Positions 61,544-64,000 of a stretch of 64,000 bases of DNA are shown in pieces. A program made the translations under genes and the position numbers. The stretch comes from Agrocybe praecox (taxonomy: Eukaryota > Basidiomycota > Agaricomycetes > Agaricales > Agrocybaceae), in the NCBI GenBank assembly GCA_964017145.1, contig OZ024842.1, forward strand, positions 806,001-870,000, given 5' to 3'. A model generated the notes under the pieces. That model made no database searches, was not told where the DNA came from, and saw only the letters and a program-made list of their open reading frames with translations. Position 1 is the stretch's first letter. Each line of letters starts with the position of its first letter.

Positions 61544-63956
61544 TTACGAAGACTTAATGAGCTCGATGGCACCCTCAGTGCCTGCGATCCTTTCGAGTCT
61601 GAATCGATCATACTTGGAGAATAACACCCTGCAAGTAACATCGGAAGGTTCCACTCCTTCATCGAGGAAAGGGAAAGACAAGAATTCACTGAAATATTGA
61701 GGGTGATCCGGTGGTCCATAGAATATCACGTTGCGGCTGCCACGAAGCTTGTACCGCTTGTAAAAGTGGAATCGCTCGCTGACTAGGAGGAAAGATTTTT
61801 CTCCTTTGAAAAAGGCTTGTCGAGCACGTGAGATATCTTGGTTGGTCGAGTATCTGGATTCATAAAAATGATTAGCATGTTGTAATTCGTGCAGGGACCA
61901 AAGAAAACCACGCGTCGACTTACTCTGATAGAACAGTGTATGTGACACCAGAATGTTTCCTGAAGTAGTTTTGGACGCGGATAAAATCAAAAGACGAAGG
62001 GATGAAAACAACTGTGTTCGTGCTTTGCACAGCGGATTTGAGAATGGATGGCAATAACTGTGTTGTAAAGTGGTGGAACCGCTTTTCAGGTTCGTCAACA
62101 GGGCTGACGCAGTCGAAATGCACGAAATTCTAGATGACGCATTGGTGAATCCGCCATTACCACAACTTATTTTCACTTACTGGTTCGACTCCAGCCGGGA
62201 CTTCGATCGGCTGATAGTTTTTCTCAGTCCGGATCTTTCCTTCAACATTTTTCAAGGTTTTGTTAAAGAGCGAACGTGTTTCTGCCGTCTCGTACGCCGA
62301 CAGGAGTATTGTCTGCCTCAGGTATTGAGCACTATTTTGTGCTCAGTATGGTATTTACCATCAAATAAAATTATTTAAACTCACTGTCCATCAAGGTACC
62401 AAGGCTTAATGCGAGAGAAATCTGTATCGTGTGATTCTTTTGGGAGTTTGTTCATATGAGACATGACGAACTATAAAACAAGTGGTTACAATAGATTTAC
62501 TTCAGAGCGACAGCGTTACTCACCTTGACATGCTCCCAATTCTGCATTGTCAAAGAATCCATTTGGTCAACGATGAGCATCTCTACGGAAGATAGATAGT
62601 CGGCGTTGCTGAATGTATGTGTAAGTATGTGCTACATTTTCATTCACTGGAGCGTACTTTTCTTTCTCTATCGACCTTCGGAGTCCTAAAGGACTGGCAA
62701 TAATGATGTCACATCCATAGAAATCCGCAAACATCTTCACAGTCTTCCGTGTCATTTTGATACCGACTCTGAAGTTATCGTCTACGTTTCCTTTGAAAGT
62801 GTCAACATGGTCGGGAGGGTATGTGCCCGGTTCGGCAGTAACAAGTTTATCGACCACTCCGTCAGGTAAACCATATTCTGAAAGGAAGCGGGATTGATTT
62901 TCGATCTGGTATGAAGGAGAAGGTGTGTGAGAAGTGATTGCTCGAAACCAATCCATAACAGAGGATCGGAAGGGGAGCAAAATAAGGACGGTCGGACGAG
63001 TGAATCCTTGGTCCTGGACATCTTCGAGAGGAGGGGCATCCGGATTCGCTTTCGCTGCACGAGTCAGACGTTCGTTATTTTTTAAGACACGCCGACGTTT
63101 TCTGTACAGAAATATGTCAGTCCCGAACGGAATGATTAGTTATAAATGTGCGTACTTCGTTACATGATTCAAAGCATACAAAGCAATGGCTTCCCTCGTT
63201 GGCCGCTTTGTTTCTAGAGGAGTCGAAGTAAAGTAAAGATCTTTTCGCGTGCACAGCGTGGAAAGAATGTCGTTTTGGAGATTTATGTGATCTAGAAAAT
63301 GGGTTAAAAAAGGGGGAAATAATTAGGATCGGCATTTGAGCGTACTTTTAGCCTGCTTAGCCTGCCGTGTTTCGAAGGGCGCCTTGAGTTGATCAAGAAT
63401 CTAAGAAAAATATATTAGAAAAGCTACATAGATACCATCGAAAGCCTTACGTCGATTTTTGAAATACATGTCGAAGTACTAGCTTCTGAATTTGAAGGTA
63501 CGGATACCACAGAAGTCCCCAGTCTGCCAGCTGCTTCCTTAGAGGTCGACCATGATCCACTGTCTACAGCTACTCTTGAAGATTCGTTCAGACATGAAGG
63601 GTTTAAGCCAAAATGTTTCTCGTAGCCGTCAGAGGGTGAAATAACTTCTGTACACAGTTATGGTAATTCGAGGTGTAGTACATTGATAGCATAGACATAC
63701 CTTCTGAATCCATGTCTATTTCTTCACCATCCTTCCCGGTTTCAGGGGTTTCCTTCTCTTCGATGGTTTTCCCTTCCATAACAATTGTCTTCTCTGGTGG
63801 TGTTTTCGTTTCGGAGGAGAAAGATATTGATTTGCGTTTATTCAGCTTTTCAGAAGGCACAAAATCGTCGTCAAATCGTTTCCTCTTTCCGATCTTGGTA
63901 GCAGAGACATTAAGCAATGTAAGAAGCTTTGTCGTAACTGAGTTTCCGTCGTCCAT
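61544..63956 (-). CDS. UTP25: U3 snoRNP-associated protein Utp25 (Def homologue)
   Basis: A multi-exon gene from the ATG at 63956 ([16 protein letters not shown]) to 61544. The N-terminus is charged and disordered ([12 protein letters not shown], then acidic stretches). The core follows the Utp25 family, an inactive DEAD-box-like fold: [123 protein letters not shown] split by the family spacing, and [17 protein letters not shown]. Utp25 acts in the nucleolus in early 18S rRNA processing within the small-subunit processome. The usual GKT nucleotide-binding motif is absent, as is normal here. The gene is complete within the window, with 44 bp of upstream sequence remaining. Confidence 0.93.
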
Positions 63957-64000
63957 TGAGATATTTTAATCGAAATAAATTCGAATTTTGAACGTCTCGC

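Overview
The window is fungal and almost certainly from a mushroom-forming basidiomycete (Agaricomycetes). Genes are split by many 45-75 nt GT-AG introns. 5S rRNA genes are scattered singly instead of lying in an rDNA array. There is a secreted class II heme peroxidase of the white-rot type, a mushroom-expanded multi-TM family, and a KDZ-type DNA transposon. No prokaryotic, CRISPR or viral features were seen.

Layout. 0.4-7.6 kb: a secreted SMP-30/lactonohydrolase-like enzyme (-), a class II peroxidase (+) and three 5S genes, with unidentified coding traces between them. 8.2-11.3 kb: an intronless 1018-aa membrane protein made of two acyltransferase-3-like halves. 12.4-14.7 kb: lysyl-tRNA synthetase. 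15.2-20.6 kb: a secreted-protein island with one double-psi beta-barrel protein and three tandem paralogues of a small Cys-rich secreted protein, all (-). 22.3-25.8 kb: a multi-TM gene with decayed tandem copies. 25.9-26.8 kb: an Ohr/OsmC peroxidase.

26.9-44.0 kb is the most interesting part. A second acyltransferase-3-like gene (-) is cut in two by a 13,726-bp element (29643-43368). The element ends in inverted CACTGTGA termini and is flanked by a 3-bp direct repeat, AAT. Removing the element and one AAT rejoins the reading frame and recreates the Ser-Tyr-Tyr-Ala-Thr motif of the intact paralogue at 8.2 kb. The element carries an intact 1095-aa KDZ transposase (CxC2-like domain plus RNase H-fold core) and four companion genes, one with an RNase H1 N-terminal (viroplasmin-like) domain. 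It also has two arrays of palindromic 36-bp and 34-bp repeats and an internal 82-bp inverted repeat. The host gene also has an in-frame stop at 27427-27429.

44.6-64.0 kb is mostly housekeeping: a wax-synthase-like MBOAT gene, a second double-psi beta-barrel secreted protein, a 5S gene, the SEA/GATOR2 subunit Sea4/MIOS, a 5S gene, a siderophore-type N-acyltransferase, splicing factor SF3B3/Rse1, and the rRNA-processing factor Utp25, which begins 45 bp from the right edge.

Housekeeping genes (Krs1, Sea4, Rse1, Utp25) alternate with accessory secreted or membrane genes, and the 5S genes lie in the gaps. Exon boundaries were read by eye from splice consensus and frame continuity; those given base by base keep frame across the whole gene.
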